DNA of 64,000 bases from Clostridiales bacterium (GTDB lineage: Bacteria > Bacillota > Clostridia > Oscillospirales > Oscillospiraceae): positions 21,980 through 85,979 of the forward strand of contig JAHZGF010000009.1 of the NCBI GenBank assembly GCA_019420945.1, in the 5' to 3' direction. Of this stretch, positions 48,847-57,265 are shown one piece after another (the first letter of the stretch is position 1; the number at the start of each line of letters is the position of its first letter). The notes beneath the pieces are model-generated. The model searched no databases. It worked only from the letters and a program-made list of their open reading frames with translations, and had not been told where the DNA came from. The position numbers and the translations under genes are program-made.

Positions 48847-49759
48847 GCAAGTGGATCTGTCCGTCACCCTGGCGGGAATGACCATGAAAAACCCTGTTGT
48901 GGTGGCCTCAGGCACCTTCGGCTTTGGCCGGGAGTACGGTCAGTTCTATCCCATCGACGAGCTGGGCGGCATCTGCGTCAAGGGTCTCACCCTCCATCGC
49001 CGGGAGGGTAACCCGCCGCCCCGGATTGCCGAGACCCCCATGGGTATCCTCAACTCCGTGGGCCTTCAGAACCCCGGTGTGGACGGATTTATCGCCCAGG
49101 AGCTGCCGGAACTGAAAAAGCACGATGTGCGGGTCATTGCCAATATCTCCGGCAATACCCCGGAGGAGTACGGCATCATGTGTGCCAAGCTCTCCGAGGC
49201 CGGGGTGGACATGATCGAAGTCAATATCTCCTGCCCCAACGTGAAGGCCGGCGGCCTCCAGTATGGTGTGGTGCCCGCCATGGCCGCTGAGGTCACCGCC
49301 GAGGCGAAAAAGCATTCCACCGTTCCGGTGATGGTGAAGCTGTCTCCCAACGTCACCGACGTAACCGAGATTGCCCGGGCAGTAGAGGACGCCGGCGCCG
49401 ATGCGGTCTCTCTAATCAACACCCTGCGGGGAATGCGGATTGATGTGAAAACCCACCGGCCCATCCTCCATATGAACACCGGCGGCCTCTCCGGTCCCGC
49501 CGTGCTGCCTGTGGCGGTGCGGATGGTCTGGGAAGTGTCCAATGCCGTCAAAATTCCGGTGCTGGGCATGGGCGGTGTTGCCAAGGGGGAGGACGCAGCC
49601 CAGCTGATGCTGGCCGGCGCCACCGCTGTGGCGGTGGGAACTGCCTGCTTTGCCGATCCCTATGCGCCTCTGAAGGTCCGGGACGGTCTGGCGGCCATCG
49701 CCGCGGAGCAGGGACTGGACAAGGTGTCCGGCCTCACCGGCCAGGTTATTCCCTGGTAA
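48839..49759 (+). CDS. pyrD: Dihydroorotate dehydrogenase catalytic subunit, type 1B
   Basis: The protein has 306 residues. An FMN barrel oxidises dihydroorotate to orotate; 'MKNPVVVASGTFGFGREY', 'NSVGLQNPGVDGFI', 'VNISCPNVKAGG' with the catalytic Cys, 'PVMVKLSPNVTD' and 'GMGGVAKGEDAAQLMLAGATAV' are intact. Pairing with pyrK defines the NAD-linked 1B type. It ends the operon. Confidence 0.97.
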   Translation: MSKQVDLSVTLAGMTMKNPVVVASGTFGFGREYGQFYPIDELGGICVKGLTLHRREGNPPPRIAETPMGILNSVGLQNPGVDGFIAQELPELKKHDVRVIANISGNTPEEYGIMCAKLSEAGVDMIEVNISCPNVKAGGLQYGVVPAMAAEVTAEAKKHSTVPVMVKLSPNVTDVTEIARAVEDAGADAVSLINTLRGMRIDVKTHRPILHMNTGGLSGPAVLPVAVRMVWEVSNAVKIPVLGMGGVAKGEDAAQLMLAGATAVAVGTACFADPYAPLKVRDGLAAIAAEQGLDKVSGLTGQVIPW

Positions 49760-49810
49760 TGATTTCACACCCTGCGTTTAGAACCTTACAAAGAAAGAAC
49801 GGAACGTAAC

Positions 49811-50965
49811 ATGACCACAATTTACCTGATCCGCCACGCCGAGGCGGAGGGCAATTACTTCAAACGCTTTCACGGCCAGTATGACAGCCCTGTCACAGCC
49901 CTCGGCCGCCGGCAGATCGCCTGCCTGCAGGAGCGCTTTGCCCCCATTCATATCGATGCCGTCTACTCCAGTGATTTGAAGCGGACCTGCCAGACTGCTG
50001 AGGCCATCTATGTGCCCAAGCATCTGGAACTCCACCGGGATCCGGGCCTCCGGGAGATCAACCTGGGAGAATGGGAGGACCAGACCTTCGGCAAGATCTA
50101 CTGTACCCAGCGGGAACAGATGGTGCTGTTCCGGAGCGGTCTGCCCGATTGGTCCGCACCGGGGGGAGAGACTCTGCGGCAGGTGACTGACCGGGTGGAG
50201 CAAGCGCTACGGCGGATCATTTCGGAAAATCCCAATCGTACCATTGCGGTGTTCTGCCATGGTACCGCCATCCGCAACCTGCTGACCCGGCTGCTCCATA
50301 GGCCCCAGACCCCGGAGGGCTATCTGCCCGAGGGAGATAACACCTGTGTGGCCTGCCTGGAGGCGGAGGGAGAGGAAATTCAGGTCAAGTGGTATAACGA
50401 TGCCTCCCATCTCTCTCCGGAGATTCTGGCCGCCGCTGTCAGACCCAATGAGGGAAGCCGGGAATTGGCGGCAGGGGAGCCCATCCCCAGCCTGTTCTGG
50501 TTCCGGCCCTGGGACCCGGAGACGGAGCAGGACCGCTACCTGGACTACCGCAGGGAGGGGTGGCTCAGCAGCCACGGTACCATGGAGCATTTTGACGGTC
50601 CTGCCTTCCTGGCTGCAGCTCTGAAGCACAGCGGTTTTGACAGGACAGCGGTTCAGATCGTCATGGCGGGGGAAGAACCCGCCGGCATCCTGGAGCTGGA
50701 CTATGAGCGAGGAGCCGACGAGGGAGTGGGAGCGATACCATTCTACTATGTAGACCCTCAGCACCGGAAGCAGGGGAATGGCGTTCAGCTGCTGGGGCAG
50801 GCTGTGTCCGTCTATCGAGCTCTGGGCCGGAAGACCATCCGGCTCCGCTGTGCCCCGGAAAACGGCACCGCATTTCGGTTTTATCAGCGCCAGGGATTCC
50901 AGAAGATCGGCATGGCGTCCGATTCTCCGGTCCCCCTGTATCTGATGGAACGGCCTATTTCGTAA
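49811..50965 (+). CDS. Histidine phosphatase-GNAT acetyltransferase fusion
   Basis: The protein has 384 residues. Residues about 1-200 are a phosphoglycerate-mutase-like phosphatase with 'IYLIRHAEAEGN' (catalytic His), 'SSDLKRTCQTAEAI', 'LREINLGEWEDQ' and 'IAVFCHGTAIRN'. Residues about 215-384 are a GNAT domain with the acetyl-CoA loop 'DPQHRKQGNGVQLLGQAV' and 'PENGTAFRFYQRQGF'. The two activities may act on one metabolite, which is unknown. GAAAGAACGG is a weak ribosome site. It lies 51 bases after pyrD and may be read through from that operon. Confidence 0.87.
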   Translation: MTTIYLIRHAEAEGNYFKRFHGQYDSPVTALGRRQIACLQERFAPIHIDAVYSSDLKRTCQTAEAIYVPKHLELHRDPGLREINLGEWEDQTFGKIYCTQREQMVLFRSGLPDWSAPGGETLRQVTDRVEQALRRIISENPNRTIAVFCHGTAIRNLLTRLLHRPQTPEGYLPEGDNTCVACLEAEGEEIQVKWYNDASHLSPEILAAAVRPNEGSRELAAGEPIPSLFWFRPWDPETEQDRYLDYRREGWLSSHGTMEHFDGPAFLAAALKHSGFDRTAVQIVMAGEEPAGILELDYERGADEGVGAIPFYYVDPQHRKQGNGVQLLGQAVSVYRALGRKTIRLRCAPENGTAFRFYQRQGFQKIGMASDSPVPLYLMERPIS

Positions 50966-50970
50966 AATGA

Positions 50971-51005
50971 GAGGGCTATGCACTTTTAAGTGCATAGCCC
51001 TCTTT
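50971..51005. terminator. Terminator, perfect 15-bp stem
   Basis: GAGGGCTATGCACTT (50971-50985) / AAGTGCATAGCCCTC (50988-51002) followed by TTTG; flanked by converging genes. Confidence 0.85.
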
Positions 51006-51011
51006 GTTTGT

Positions 51012-51215
51012 TCAGCCCTCTTCTTCCTCATCTTCCTGCCATACCGGAGGCAAGGAGGTGGAATAGAGATCCAGATAGGACTCCAGTTCCTCCTCGGACT
51101 GAGGCTGGGTGGGCACGATACCGGTGCACTCAGAGCTGGAGGCCACATTGGAAATGTTGGGCATATAGTCGATAGGCAGCTTTTTGCGCTTGTCCGGCGA
51201 TTCTTTTTTTTCCAT
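51012..51215 (-). CDS. Small acidic hypothetical protein
   Basis: The protein has 67 residues with a basic N-terminus (MEKKESPDKRKKLPIDYMPN) and a very acidic C-terminus. The minus-strand ATG (51213-51215) overlaps the stop of the next upstream small gene (TAATG) and has GGGAGGAA upstream. It is probably disordered. Function is unknown. Confidence 0.6.
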   Translation of the reverse strand: MEKKESPDKRKKLPIDYMPNISNVASSSECTGIVPTQPQSEEELESYLDLYSTSLPPVWQEDEEEEG

Positions 51216-51391
51216 TATGATTCCTCCCGCTGGCAAGTTCGGACAAAGGCCCGCAGTTCCTGGGTGCTGTGGATCTGGTTCTGCTGGTCCACAGCCCGCT
51301 GCTGAATCCACTCGGGAAGCTGAGCCCAGAAGGCCTCTGCCGGGACACTTGCCTGGAGCAGATCGCTCAGATTTTCGTATTGTTGCGTCAT
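51215..51391 (-). CDS. Small hypothetical protein upstream of acidic protein
   Basis: The protein has 58 residues: MTQQYENLSDLLQASVPAEA at the start and a helical 'QLPEWIQQRAVDQQNQIHSTQELRAFV' middle. GAGGTG lies at proper distance before the minus-strand ATG (51389-51391) and TAATG couples it to the next gene. The pattern of short helices resembles small uncharacterised proteins common in Oscillospiraceae. Confidence 0.6.
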   Translation of the reverse strand: MTQQYENLSDLLQASVPAEAFWAQLPEWIQQRAVDQQNQIHSTQELRAFVRTCQREES

Positions 51392-51512
51392 TTGAAATCC
51401 ACCTCGCCCCTAGTGTGCCCTGGATGCAAAAAAAATTCGGTTCAAGGGGGAACTTTTTTGCTTTGGCTGCGTCCAAGAGACAGAAAGCCAAAGAGAAAGG
51501 AGCTTGAGTGAT

Positions 51513-52466
51513 ATGAAACGCCTGCGTTTATTTTCCTTGCTGTTAGTCCTGTCCTTTTTGATCGCTCTGCTGAGCGGCTGTGGTGCCAGTTCCGGCAGCA
51601 CTGCCAACGGGTCCGCGGACCAGGCCGCCGCCGGGGACGCTGAGATGGCGGTGGCTGAAGACGCCGGCGCCGGCGATTACGGCTTTGCCACAGAGGAATC
51701 CCAAAGCGATGCAGATACCGTGACCCGGCCCAGTGATGCCAAGTTGATTTATACCGGCAACCTGACCTTGGAGTGTACCGATCTGAATACCGCTATGACT
51801 GGGCTGGAGGATCTGGTAATCGCCCACGGCGGTTATATGGAGCGCCAGGAGGTTTATCACCAGACCAACTGGCAGACCGCCGATTATACTGTTCGGGTGC
51901 CCAGCGAACAGTATGAGGCCTTCCTGAACTCGGTCACCGAGTGGGAGGGCTGCAAGGTCACCTATCAAAGCACCAGCGTGGACGATGTGGGAGAGATTTA
52001 TGCCGATATTGAAAACCGGCTTGAAACCCTTCAAATCAAGCTGGACCGGCTCCAAAGTCTCCTGGCCCAGGCGGAGAGTATGGAGGATATCATCACCATA
52101 GAGAGCGCTATCTCCGAGGTGGAGTACGAGATTGAAGATCTGAGCGGTCAGAAAAACCATTATGATAGCCTTATCGATTATTCTACGGTCTATATCAGCC
52201 TCCAGCAGGTCAATACCTTCAGCGAAGGTGTAAACCCGACTCTGGGAGAACGGCTGTCCAGAGGCTTTACAAAGGGCTTAGGAGACTTCGCTCAGGGGTG
52301 TGCCAACTTGTTGGTCTGGGTTGTCAGCAATCTCATCGGCGTTGTGATCTTCCTGGCGGTGGTGGCCGCTGTGGTGCTGGTATTGGTGCGCCGCAGACGC
52401 CGGAAGAAAGGCAGAGAGCTACCCTCTGCCTCTGTCGAAGTGCAACCGGAACAAGACAACAAATAA
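51513..52466 (+). CDS. DUF4349 lipoprotein
   Basis: The protein has 317 residues. A lipoprotein signal (lipobox LSGC, Cys about residue 23) leads to a low-complexity Ala/Gly/Asp linker. The DUF4349 domain (about residues 70-275) has 'KLIYTGNLTLECTDLNTAMTGLEDLVIAHGGYMERQEVY' and a coiled 'ENRLETLQIKLDRLQSLLAQAESMEDIITIESAISEVEYEIEDLSGQ' stretch. A C-terminal transmembrane helix (about residues 275-298) and basic tail follow. AAGGAG precedes ATG 51513. Role unknown; probably at the cell surface. Confidence 0.88.
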   Translation: MKRLRLFSLLLVLSFLIALLSGCGASSGSTANGSADQAAAGDAEMAVAEDAGAGDYGFATEESQSDADTVTRPSDAKLIYTGNLTLECTDLNTAMTGLEDLVIAHGGYMERQEVYHQTNWQTADYTVRVPSEQYEAFLNSVTEWEGCKVTYQSTSVDDVGEIYADIENRLETLQIKLDRLQSLLAQAESMEDIITIESAISEVEYEIEDLSGQKNHYDSLIDYSTVYISLQQVNTFSEGVNPTLGERLSRGFTKGLGDFAQGCANLLVWVVSNLIGVVIFLAVVAAVVLVLVRRRRRKKGRELPSASVEVQPEQDNK

Positions 52467-52473
52467 GTATTAA

Positions 52474-52506
52474 AAAAAGGTCCTGGCCATTGCCAGGACC
52501 TTTTGT
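52474..52506. terminator. Bidirectional terminator
   Basis: AAAAGGTCCTGGC (52475-52487) / GCCAGGACCTTTT (52492-52504), 4-base loop, between converging genes. Confidence 0.92.
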
Positions 52507-52507
52507 G

Positions 52508-53005
52508 CTAGGAAGAAAACAGTTTTTCCAGAGTGTTGGGGCCGAAGCGATCTGTGTCATACATCCATATCTTACCCTGAGAAGAGGTAAAGCGAAACAG
52601 AATACCGGTTTCCCTTTGGGTGTCTCCCTTCAGCTCCACTGGCCAAAGCTCCAGCAACGCCCCATCCCCGTAGTACAGGGTAAGCAGTGGTGCTTCCTCC
52701 GGAACCTTGCGCCACCCTCTGCCCTGGGTGTCGGAGAGCAGGATATAGAGGGGATAACAGTCATCCCGATCCGCAGGCTGCGGCGTGTCTCCTTCCAGCG
52801 TAGTGAGGCAGTCGTTTTCATAGGCATAGGTGGTGCTGTCTGACAGGGCGGAAACAAAGTCCTGGAACTGGGTGTGCCGCCATAAAAACCAGCCGATGGA
52901 GGTACAAAAGAAGGCCACCAACGCCACAGCCAGTAAGATGGCGGCAAATAAAATATAGTCCCGTCGGGTTTTTGGGAGCCTGGCCTTGGAGGCGGGGCGT
53001 TTCAT
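52508..53005 (-). CDS. Single-pass membrane protein, hypothetical
   Basis: The protein has 165 residues: a basic cytoplasmic N-terminus, one transmembrane helix (about residues 17-43) and an extracellular beta-rich domain of about 120 residues. No lipobox or family is recognised. It faces pckA's terminator on its upstream side. Function is unknown. Confidence 0.7.
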   Translation of the reverse strand: MKRPASKARLPKTRRDYILFAAILLAVALVAFFCTSIGWFLWRHTQFQDFVSALSDSTTYAYENDCLTTLEGDTPQPADRDDCYPLYILLSDTQGRGWRKVPEEAPLLTLYYGDGALLELWPVELKGDTQRETGILFRFTSSQGKIWMYDTDRFGPNTLEKLFSS

Positions 53006-53059
53006 CTCTGGTTCACCTCGGAGTGTTAGATGGCATTAGTGTAATATACCGGCGGCAAA

Positions 53060-53095
53060 AAAACAACCCTGCCATTATATGGCAGGGTTGTTGTC
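53060..53095. terminator. Terminator between pckA and membrane protein gene
   Basis: AACAACCCTGCCA (53062-53074) / TGGCAGGGTTGTT (53080-53092), 5-base loop, A-run on the left, which becomes a T-run for pckA on the minus strand. Confidence 0.88.
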
Positions 53096-53131
53096 ATATC
53101 AAGTTAGCACTTGAGAAGGTGAGGTTATGCC

Positions 53132-54694
53132 TCAGGCCTTGGGGCCAGCAGCCACGACCTCATCGGACATGTGGGTGTACTTCTTGAAGTTCTCCACGAA
53201 AGAGGCGGCCAGCTTCTTGGCGGTGGCGGCATAGGCCTCCTTGTCCTCCCAGGTGTTCTCGGGGATCAGCAGCTCGCTGGGCACACCGGTGCAGGCAGTG
53301 GGCACGCTGACGCCGAAATAGGGATCGGTGACAAACTCACCCTTCTCCAGCTCACCGTTCAGAGCGGCGGTGACCATGGCACGGGTGTAGGACAGCTTGG
53401 TGCGCTTGCCGGTGCCGTTCCAGCCGGTGTTGACCAGGTAGACGTTGGCGCCGGACTTGGCCACCTTCTCGCTCAGCATCTGGGCATAGATGCTGGGATC
53501 CAGGGGCAGGAAGGGCTCACCGAAGCAGGTGGAGAAGGTGGGCACGGGGGAGGTGATGCCGCGCTCGGTGCCGGCCAGCTTGGAGGTGAAGCCGGACACG
53601 AAGTAATACATGGCCTGGTTCAGATCCAGCTTGGAGATGGGAGGCAGCACGCCGTAAGCGTCGGCGGTCAGGAAGATAACGGTCTTGGGGGTGGAGCCAA
53701 TGCCGGGGATAGCGGCGTTGGGGATATAGTTGACAGGATAGCCCACGCGGGTGTTCTCAGTCAGGCTGCCGTCGTCATAGTCGGGGGTACGGGTATCCTC
53801 GTCCATGATGACGTTCTCCACCAGGGAGCCGAAGCGGATGGCGTTGTAGATCTCGGGCTCGCCCTCAGCGGACAGGTTGATGCACTTGGCATAGCAGCCG
53901 CCCTCGAAGTTGAACACAGTGTTGTCGCTCCAGCCGTGCTCGTCGTCGCCGATCAACATACGGTTGGGGTCGGCAGACAGGGTGGTCTTGCCGGTGCCGG
54001 ACAGGCCGAAGAAGATGGCGGCGTCCCCGTCCTTGCCAATGTTGGCGGAGCAGTGCATGGGGAACACGCCCTCCTTGGGCAGCAGGTAGTTCATGACGGA
54101 GAAGACGCTCTTCTTGATCTCGCCGCTGTACTGGCTGCCGGCGATCAGGACCAGCTTCTTCTCATAGTCGATCATGATGGCAGCCTCAGAGTGGACGCCG
54201 TCACGCTCGGGGATGCACTTGAAGCCGGGAGCGGCAATGATGGTGAAGTCGATCTGGAAGTTCTCCAGCTGCTCCTTGGTGGGACGGATCAGCAGCTGAT
54301 GGATGAACAGGTTCTGGCTGGCCAGCTCGTTGACGATGCGGAAGCCCTTGGTGTAAGCGGGATCAGCGCCGGCAAAGCCGTCGAAGATGAAGATCTCGCG
54401 GTTCTGGAGGTAGGCCACCATCTTCTCATAGATGGCGTCAAACTTCTCCTGGGAGATGGGGCGGTTGACCTTGCCCCAGGCGATCTCGTCATGGACGCCC
54501 TCGCTGTCCACGATGAACTTGTCGTCAGGGGAACGGCCGGTGTACTTGCCGGTGTTGACCAGCAGAGCGCCGTTGTCCATCAGCTTGCCTTCGCCGCGCT
54601 GCAGGGCCTTCTCCACCAGCACAGCGGGGGTCAGGTTACGATAAACAGCGGAAGGATTGATAATGCCCAACTTTTCGAGTCCATAAGTTTCCAT
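53132..54694 (-). CDS. pckA: Phosphoenolpyruvate carboxykinase (ATP)
   Basis: The protein has 520 residues and links oxaloacetate and PEP with ATP/ADP. The signature 'FFGLSGTGKTTLSADPNR' (kinase loop, about residue 233), 'LIGDDEHGWSDNTVFNFEGGCYAKCINLS' and 'VYLVNTGWNGTGKRTKLSYTRAMV' are intact. In fermenting anaerobes it often fixes CO2 toward succinate. The minus-strand ATG (54692-54694) has AAAGGAG 8 bases upstream. The codon bias indicates high expression. Confidence 0.97.
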   Translation of the reverse strand: METYGLEKLGIINPSAVYRNLTPAVLVEKALQRGEGKLMDNGALLVNTGKYTGRSPDDKFIVDSEGVHDEIAWGKVNRPISQEKFDAIYEKMVAYLQNREIFIFDGFAGADPAYTKGFRIVNELASQNLFIHQLLIRPTKEQLENFQIDFTIIAAPGFKCIPERDGVHSEAAIMIDYEKKLVLIAGSQYSGEIKKSVFSVMNYLLPKEGVFPMHCSANIGKDGDAAIFFGLSGTGKTTLSADPNRMLIGDDEHGWSDNTVFNFEGGCYAKCINLSAEGEPEIYNAIRFGSLVENVIMDEDTRTPDYDDGSLTENTRVGYPVNYIPNAAIPGIGSTPKTVIFLTADAYGVLPPISKLDLNQAMYYFVSGFTSKLAGTERGITSPVPTFSTCFGEPFLPLDPSIYAQMLSEKVAKSGANVYLVNTGWNGTGKRTKLSYTRAMVTAALNGELEKGEFVTDPYFGVSVPTACTGVPSELLIPENTWEDKEAYAATAKKLAASFVENFKKYTHMSDEVVAAGPKA

Positions 54695-54712
54695 AGCAAT
54701 AAACTCCTTTCG

Positions 54713-54729
54713 GGACATCCTGGATGTCC
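54713..54729 (-). promoter_or_regulatory. Palindrome in pckA leader
   Basis: GGACATCC (54713-54720) and GGATGTCC (54722-54729) form a perfect dyad with a one-base centre. It lies between the promoter and the ribosome site, a good position for a repressor operator. Confidence 0.55.
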
Positions 54730-54745
54730 TATCAAACTCATGTCA

Positions 54746-54774
54746 ATTCTATCCGATTTTGACTGAAAATGCAA
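54746..54774 (-). promoter_or_regulatory. pckA promoter
   Basis: Minus-strand TTGCAT (54774-54769), 17 bases, TAGAAT (54751-54746), identical in hexamers and spacing to the nfnAB promoter. Confidence 0.65.
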
Positions 54775-54796
54775 GCTTTATTGGTTCGGGCTTGAT

Positions 54797-55657
54797 TCAA
54801 ATCACAGCGTCCAGAGCGGCGGAAAGCTGTGCAAATTCGACAATTCCCAGCTTTTCACCCCGGACAGTGGCGGGCAAATTGCAGGAAAAAATGCAGGATG
54901 AGAGCTGCTCTTTGGTCAATTCCCCTCCAAATGCGGAGCTCAGGGCGTTGAGCAAAGTCTTCCGGCGCTGGGCAAAGGCGGCCCGGACCACCCGGAAAAA
55001 CAGCGCCTCATTGACCACCTCCACCGGCGGTTGGTCCAGTACTTCCAACTTTACCACGGCAGAGGTCACCTTGGGGGCGGGCAGGAAGCACTCTTTGGGT
55101 ACCTCAAAGAGATACTCACACCTGGCATGGTACTGACACAGCAGGGAAAAGGCACCATAGTCCGCCGTGCCCGGCTGGGCACAGATCCGCTTGGCCACCT
55201 CCCGCTGAATCATTACGGTGATAGAGCGAAAAGATTTGCACTCCAGCAGCTGGGTAATGACAGGGGTGGTGATATTGTAGGGCAGGTTGGCGCAGACAAT
55301 GGGGGTCAAACCCTGAAATTGTTCCTGTACCAGGGCGGCGCAGTCGGTCTTGGTCACATCCTGAAAGAGCACTGAGGCGTTGGGGCAGTCCCCCAAAGTT
55401 TCCGCCAGAATGGGTTTCAACGTTTTGTCCAGCTCCAGGGCCACCACCTTGCCGGCACGGTGGGCCAGCTCCCGGGTCAAAGGCCCGATGCCGGGGCCGA
55501 TTTCCAACACCCCGCAGGTTTCGTCGGCGCCGCAGGAGGCGGCAATCTGCTGAGGTACCCAGGATTCAATTAAAAAATTCTGCCCCAGAGATTTGGAAAA
55601 GTGGAAGCCGTGCCGGCCCAGCAGGGCCCGGACTTCCTGAATATTGCAAAGATCCAT
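54797..55657 (-). CDS. rsmA: 16S rRNA dimethyladenosine transferase
   Basis: The protein has 286 residues and dimethylates two adenines near the 3' end of 16S rRNA. Motifs: 'SKSLGQNFLIESWV', SAM-binding 'GVLEIGPGIGPLTRELA', 'VVALELDKTL', catalytic 'IVCANLPYNITTPVI', and 'FLPAPKVTSAVVKLE'. The minus-strand start at 55655-55657 matches the usual family N-terminus; the longer in-frame reading is leader sequence. The length is typical. Confidence 0.96.
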   Translation of the reverse strand: MDLCNIQEVRALLGRHGFHFSKSLGQNFLIESWVPQQIAASCGADETCGVLEIGPGIGPLTRELAHRAGKVVALELDKTLKPILAETLGDCPNASVLFQDVTKTDCAALVQEQFQGLTPIVCANLPYNITTPVITQLLECKSFRSITVMIQREVAKRICAQPGTADYGAFSLLCQYHARCEYLFEVPKECFLPAPKVTSAVVKLEVLDQPPVEVVNEALFFRVVRAAFAQRRKTLLNALSSAFGGELTKEQLSSCIFSCNLPATVRGEKLGIVEFAQLSAALDAVI

Positions 55658-55734
55658 GGCGTTTCTCGCTTTCCTTGTGTGTTTCTTTCTAGAGTATAAC
55701 ATGAAAAATGGAAAAGCAAAACAGGAGAAACGAA

Positions 55735-55773
55735 AACAGCTCTGCCCAGGCAAAACCCAGGCAGAGCTGTTTC
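55735..55773 (-). terminator. Terminator of the MFS/reductase operon
   Basis: AACAGCTCTGCC (55735-55746) / GGCAGAGCTGTT (55760-55771); on the minus strand it is followed by TTCGTTTCTCC. It closes the operon that begins at 61261. Confidence 0.75.
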
Positions 55774-55798
55774 AGGGGGATAAGAAAAAGGAGTAAGC

Positions 55799-57109
55799 TT
55801 AGTTACGGCCAATCAGGGTGTCGTCAACCTTGGTCACCAGAATGAAGGCGATGACAGTCAGCGCGGCCAGCACGCCGTAGGCAATATCGTAGCCCACATT
55901 GCGGCCGATGATGCCCACCACAGAGACACCCAGGGCGCCCACAGCAGCCACCATGGGCTTCAGCACCTTGTAGGCCATGGGGAAGTCATAGCGGCCCCAA
56001 ATGGTGTTGGTCAGGGAGACCAGGTAGTTGGCGGCGCCGCCCAGCATAATGGCCAGGAAGGGCAGGGAAGCGAACTTGGTGGCGGTAGTGGGGATCAGGT
56101 TGAGGATGATCGCCACGAAAGCGATGATCATGGTGATCTGAATGGCCTTCTTGGGCCCCAGCTTGGCGTCCATGATGCCGCAGCCCACGCTGCCGAAGCA
56201 GGCGGCAATACCGGCGATGGCCAGCATCAGGAAGATGATGGGGCTGGGATTGACGGAGCCGTCAGCACCCACAGCGACATAGCCGGCCTGCATCATCCGG
56301 GGAACGAAGTTGGTCATGATGCCCAGGCTCAGCAGCTCCATGATACCCAGGGACAGGCCGATCATCCAGACCTTGCCGGTGCCCAGCAGCTTCTTGGGCA
56401 CCCAGGTGGAGGTCTTCATGTACTCCAGACCCAGAGCCAGCTCTTTCTTGGCCTCTTCGTTGTCAAACTTGTGGTTGTTGTCGGGGTAGGCGCCCATCTG
56501 CTCGGGGTAGTCCCGGACAAAGATGGCCACCAGCACACACAAAACAAAGGAAGCGATGGCATAGAAGGTGTAAACCTGAGGAAGGCCGCCCTTGCCCACC
56601 ATGCTGCCCACAAAGTTGGAGGTGACGGCAGCGGAGAGGGGGAAGCCGATGGTAACCCAGCCCATGGCCATACCCTTCTTGCGGGGGAACCAGTTGGAGA
56701 CCACGTTCATGGAGCAGATGTAGCAGAAGCCCATGCCGCCCACGCTGGACACGGCCAGACAGATGAAGTACATAGCGGGGGAGGAGGCGTTGCCCCAGAA
56801 GAGGCAGGCGATGCCGGTGATCAGCAGGGAGATGACCCAGGCCCAGCGGATGGAGATCTTGCTGGACAGCACGCCCCACATGACGGCGCCAGCCACGGCG
56901 ATCCAGGCGGTGATGGTGGAGAAGCTCAGCAGCAGGTTGCTGTTCCACTGATGGACGCCGGCAAAGACGTCAACCACCACGTTCAGGGAGTCGTTGATCA
57001 GGGAGGAGTCCAGGAAAATGCAAAGGAAGGTGATGATCAGAATGATCCATCCTTTGACGCCAAAATTGGCACTGACCAGGGAAATATCGTCCTTTTGTTT
57101 TGTGCTCAT
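55799..57109 (-). CDS. MFS transporter, OFA-like
   Basis: The protein has 436 residues with about 12 transmembrane segments. Signature 'MNVVSNWFPRKKGMAMGWVTIGFPLSA' matches the oxalate/formate antiporter group, as in the carrier at 32.4 kb, though the two are only distantly alike in sequence. It is last in a four-gene minus operon with a flavin reductase-type enzyme, a zinc dehydrogenase and a flavodoxin-like protein, so it probably moves their substrate or product. The start 'MSTKQKDD' has a weak GAGGT site. Confidence 0.88.
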   Translation of the reverse strand: MSTKQKDDISLVSANFGVKGWIILIITFLCIFLDSSLINDSLNVVVDVFAGVHQWNSNLLLSFSTITAWIAVAGAVMWGVLSSKISIRWAWVISLLITGIACLFWGNASSPAMYFICLAVSSVGGMGFCYICSMNVVSNWFPRKKGMAMGWVTIGFPLSAAVTSNFVGSMVGKGGLPQVYTFYAIASFVLCVLVAIFVRDYPEQMGAYPDNNHKFDNEEAKKELALGLEYMKTSTWVPKKLLGTGKVWMIGLSLGIMELLSLGIMTNFVPRMMQAGYVAVGADGSVNPSPIIFLMLAIAGIAACFGSVGCGIMDAKLGPKKAIQITMIIAFVAIILNLIPTTATKFASLPFLAIMLGGAANYLVSLTNTIWGRYDFPMAYKVLKPMVAAVGALGVSVVGIIGRNVGYDIAYGVLAALTVIAFILVTKVDDTLIGRN

Positions 57110-57265
57110 GTTCTTACAGACCTCTTTTCTCAAATTTATGGCAGCGCCGCTCTCACCCGGCGCGAAACCACGCTTGAAGGCAGGGTTCCCCGGCCGGCCG
57201 GCACAGGGTAAGCCGACCGGGGAATCGAGTCCCGTCAGCCGCAATACACGGCTGTTGTTTCAGTT

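Noticed and set aside
53171..54766. 531-codon + strand frame over pckA
   Set aside because: Antisense shadow; pckA has all signature motifs.
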